Positions 6,326 through 7,424 of a DNA stretch of 7,424 nucleotides are shown one piece after another. Both the position numbers and the translations under genes were made by a program. Position 1 is the first letter of the stretch. Every line of letters starts with the position of its first letter. This DNA comes from Bacillota bacterium. Its GTDB lineage: Bacteria > Bacillota > Clostridia > Oscillospirales > Acutalibacteraceae. The notes under the pieces were generated by a model, which was given only the letters and a program-made list of their open reading frames with translations, did no database searches and had not been told where the DNA came from. Location: assembly GCA_023397245.1 (NCBI GenBank), contig JAEWUH010000265.1:1-7424 (forward strand), read 5' to 3'.

Positions 6326-7424
6326 ATATTATCAAAGAAATAAAAAGCGAACGCGTGGGAGATAAATATTATGAAATCAATCATTCGTCCGGCCTGAAAA
6401 TATTTATCTATCCAAAAGAAAACAACAGCTCGGCCTATGCGGTTTTCGGCACAAAATACGGTTCCATCGACAACTGCTTTAAAACCTCGGAAGACCTTGA
6501 GCCAAATGCCGTGCCTGCCGGAATCGCCCATTATCTGGAGCATAAGCTTTTTGAGAGCGAAGACGGGGACGCTTTTTCGCGTTACGCCAAAACGGGCGCT
6601 TCGGCGAATGCCTATACCTCGTTTGATTCCACCTGCTATCTCTTCTCCTGCACCGAAAATTTTTATGAGTCCCTTGAAATTCTGCTGGACTTTGTGCAGT
6701 CTCCTTATTTTACGGAACAGACCGTAAAGAAGGAGCAGGGCATCATCGGCCAGGAAATCCGTATGTATGACGATGATCCGCAGTGGAGGGTTCTCTTTAA
6801 TCTTTTGGGGGCGATGTACCATAACCATCCGGTAAAAATCGATATCGCCGGGTCTGTGGAAAGCATTGCGAAAATCACGCCGGAGCTGCTTTATAAATGC
6901 TACCACACCTTTTACAATCTCAACAATATGGTTCTGTGCATCGCAGGTAATGTTGACAGAGACAAAGTGCTTGCGCTGTGCGATAAAATGCTGAAGCCTT
7001 CGAAACCGATTCAGCTTGATAAGATTTTCAAGGAGGAACCGGCGGAGATCGTAAAAGACCGCGTTGAGCAGAAGCTCTCCGTTTCGTCTCCGATTTTCCA
7101 GCTTGGATTTAAGGAGAAAGCGGGCAATACACGCCTGGCCGTACAGGAAATTGCGGAAACGGAAATTCTTCTTGAGGTTTTGGCGTCGGACGCGTCGCCC
7201 TTGTTCCGCAGGCTTCTTGACGCCGGACTGATCAATGAATCTTCTTTCTCCTACGAATACTTTGAGGGGTCCGGTTATGCTTCCATAATTTTTGCCGGCG
7301 AGTCTAAGAATCCGGACGCCGTTGCGGACGAAATCAAAAAGGAAATTATGAATATACGGGAGCAGGGGCTTGACCCGGCAGCCTTTGACCGTTCCAAAAA
7401 AGCGGTTTACGGCCGCATTATTTC
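6322..7424 (+). CDS. ymfH: M16-family zinc peptidase YmfH (3' end outside window)
   Basis: This is the catalytic partner of the preceding gene; automated annotation often spells it YfmH. From ATG 6322 the frame stays open to the window end, giving 367 complete codons of an expected ~425-430. The inverted zinc motif HYLEH is at residues 70-74 (zinc ligands H70 and H74, catalytic E73). The third ligand is probably E145 in GQEIRMYDDDPQW (143-155), the spacing expected for M16 enzymes. NAYTSFDSTCYLF (96-108) is the substrate-cleft strand region typical of the family. The second, inactive-type domain begins after about residue 250, with ASPLFRRLLDAGLI near 290-303 as the counterpart of the arginine block. 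The four-base overlap with ymfF points to a stoichiometric complex. Its physiological substrate is unknown; the link to EF-P modification comes from the Bacillus homologue, not from this sequence. Confidence 0.9.
   Translation, partial: MNIIKEIKSERVGDKYYEINHSSGLKIFIYPKENNSSAYAVFGTKYGSIDNCFKTSEDLEPNAVPAGIAHYLEHKLFESEDGDAFSRYAKTGASANAYTSFDSTCYLFSCTENFYESLEILLDFVQSPYFTEQTVKKEQGIIGQEIRMYDDDPQWRVLFNLLGAMYHNHPVKIDIAGSVESIAKITPELLYKCYHTFYNLNNMVLCIAGNVDRDKVLALCDKMLKPSKPIQLDKIFKEEPAEIVKDRVEQKLSVSSPIFQLGFKEKAGNTRLAVQEIAETEILLEVLASDASPLFRRLLDAGLINESSFSYEYFEGSGYASIIFAGESKNPDAVADEIKKEIMNIREQGLDPAAFDRSKKAVYGRII

Noticed and set aside
1..7424. Search for transposases, CRISPR repeats, tRNA or rRNA, phage genes, toxin-antitoxin or defence genes.
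   Set aside because: None was seen. All long frames belong to conserved housekeeping or sporulation families, with uniform base composition and no sign of recent insertion.

Overview
The window looks like chromosomal core sequence from an endospore-forming, low-to-mid GC Bacillota. A clostridial relative is more likely than Bacillus. Three things support this: a dipicolinate synthase pair (spore-specific), strong purine-rich Shine-Dalgarno sites with occasional TTG starts, and AT-rich intergenic DNA with sigma-A-type extended -10 boxes. An Oscillospirales-type genus would fit, but that is inference and cannot be settled from this sequence.

Layout. Positions 1-297 (minus) hold the N-terminal 99 codons of murC, cut by the window edge. 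A 234-nt AT-rich divergent spacer follows, with a plausible mother-cell sigma-K promoter close to the next gene. Positions 532-1970 (plus) carry dpaA and dpaB, which make the spore calcium chelator dipicolinic acid. After a short spacer with its own extended -10 promoter, 2055-2534 encodes a small zinc-ribbon / DUF2007-like / single-membrane-helix protein. It sits 19 nt ahead of a PLP-dependent O-acetylhomoserine sulfhydrylase-type enzyme (2554-3828). A strong hairpin at 3848-3873 ends this transcript and also the convergent EamA-family exporter gene (3889-4845, minus, TTG start). The divergent spacer 4846-5041 contains promoters for both directions. Positions 5042-6325 and 6322-end (plus, ATGA overlap) encode an M16-family pair. 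The first lacks zinc ligands and the second has HxxEH. They correspond to YmfF/YmfH, linked in Bacillus subtilis to 5-aminopentanol modification of elongation factor P.

How the genes work together. dpaA-dpaB form one functional unit, as do ymfF-ymfH. The DUF2007-like gene and the sulfhydrylase are probably co-transcribed, but no shared function can be read from sequence. The remaining neighbours look like ordinary genome juxtaposition. I found no mobile element, CRISPR array, tRNA or rRNA. I found no convincing undescribed multi-gene system. The less ordinary items are the DUF2007-like membrane protein paired with the sulfhydrylase, a perfect palindrome inside the exporter promoter, and the putative sigma-K promoter of dpaAB.
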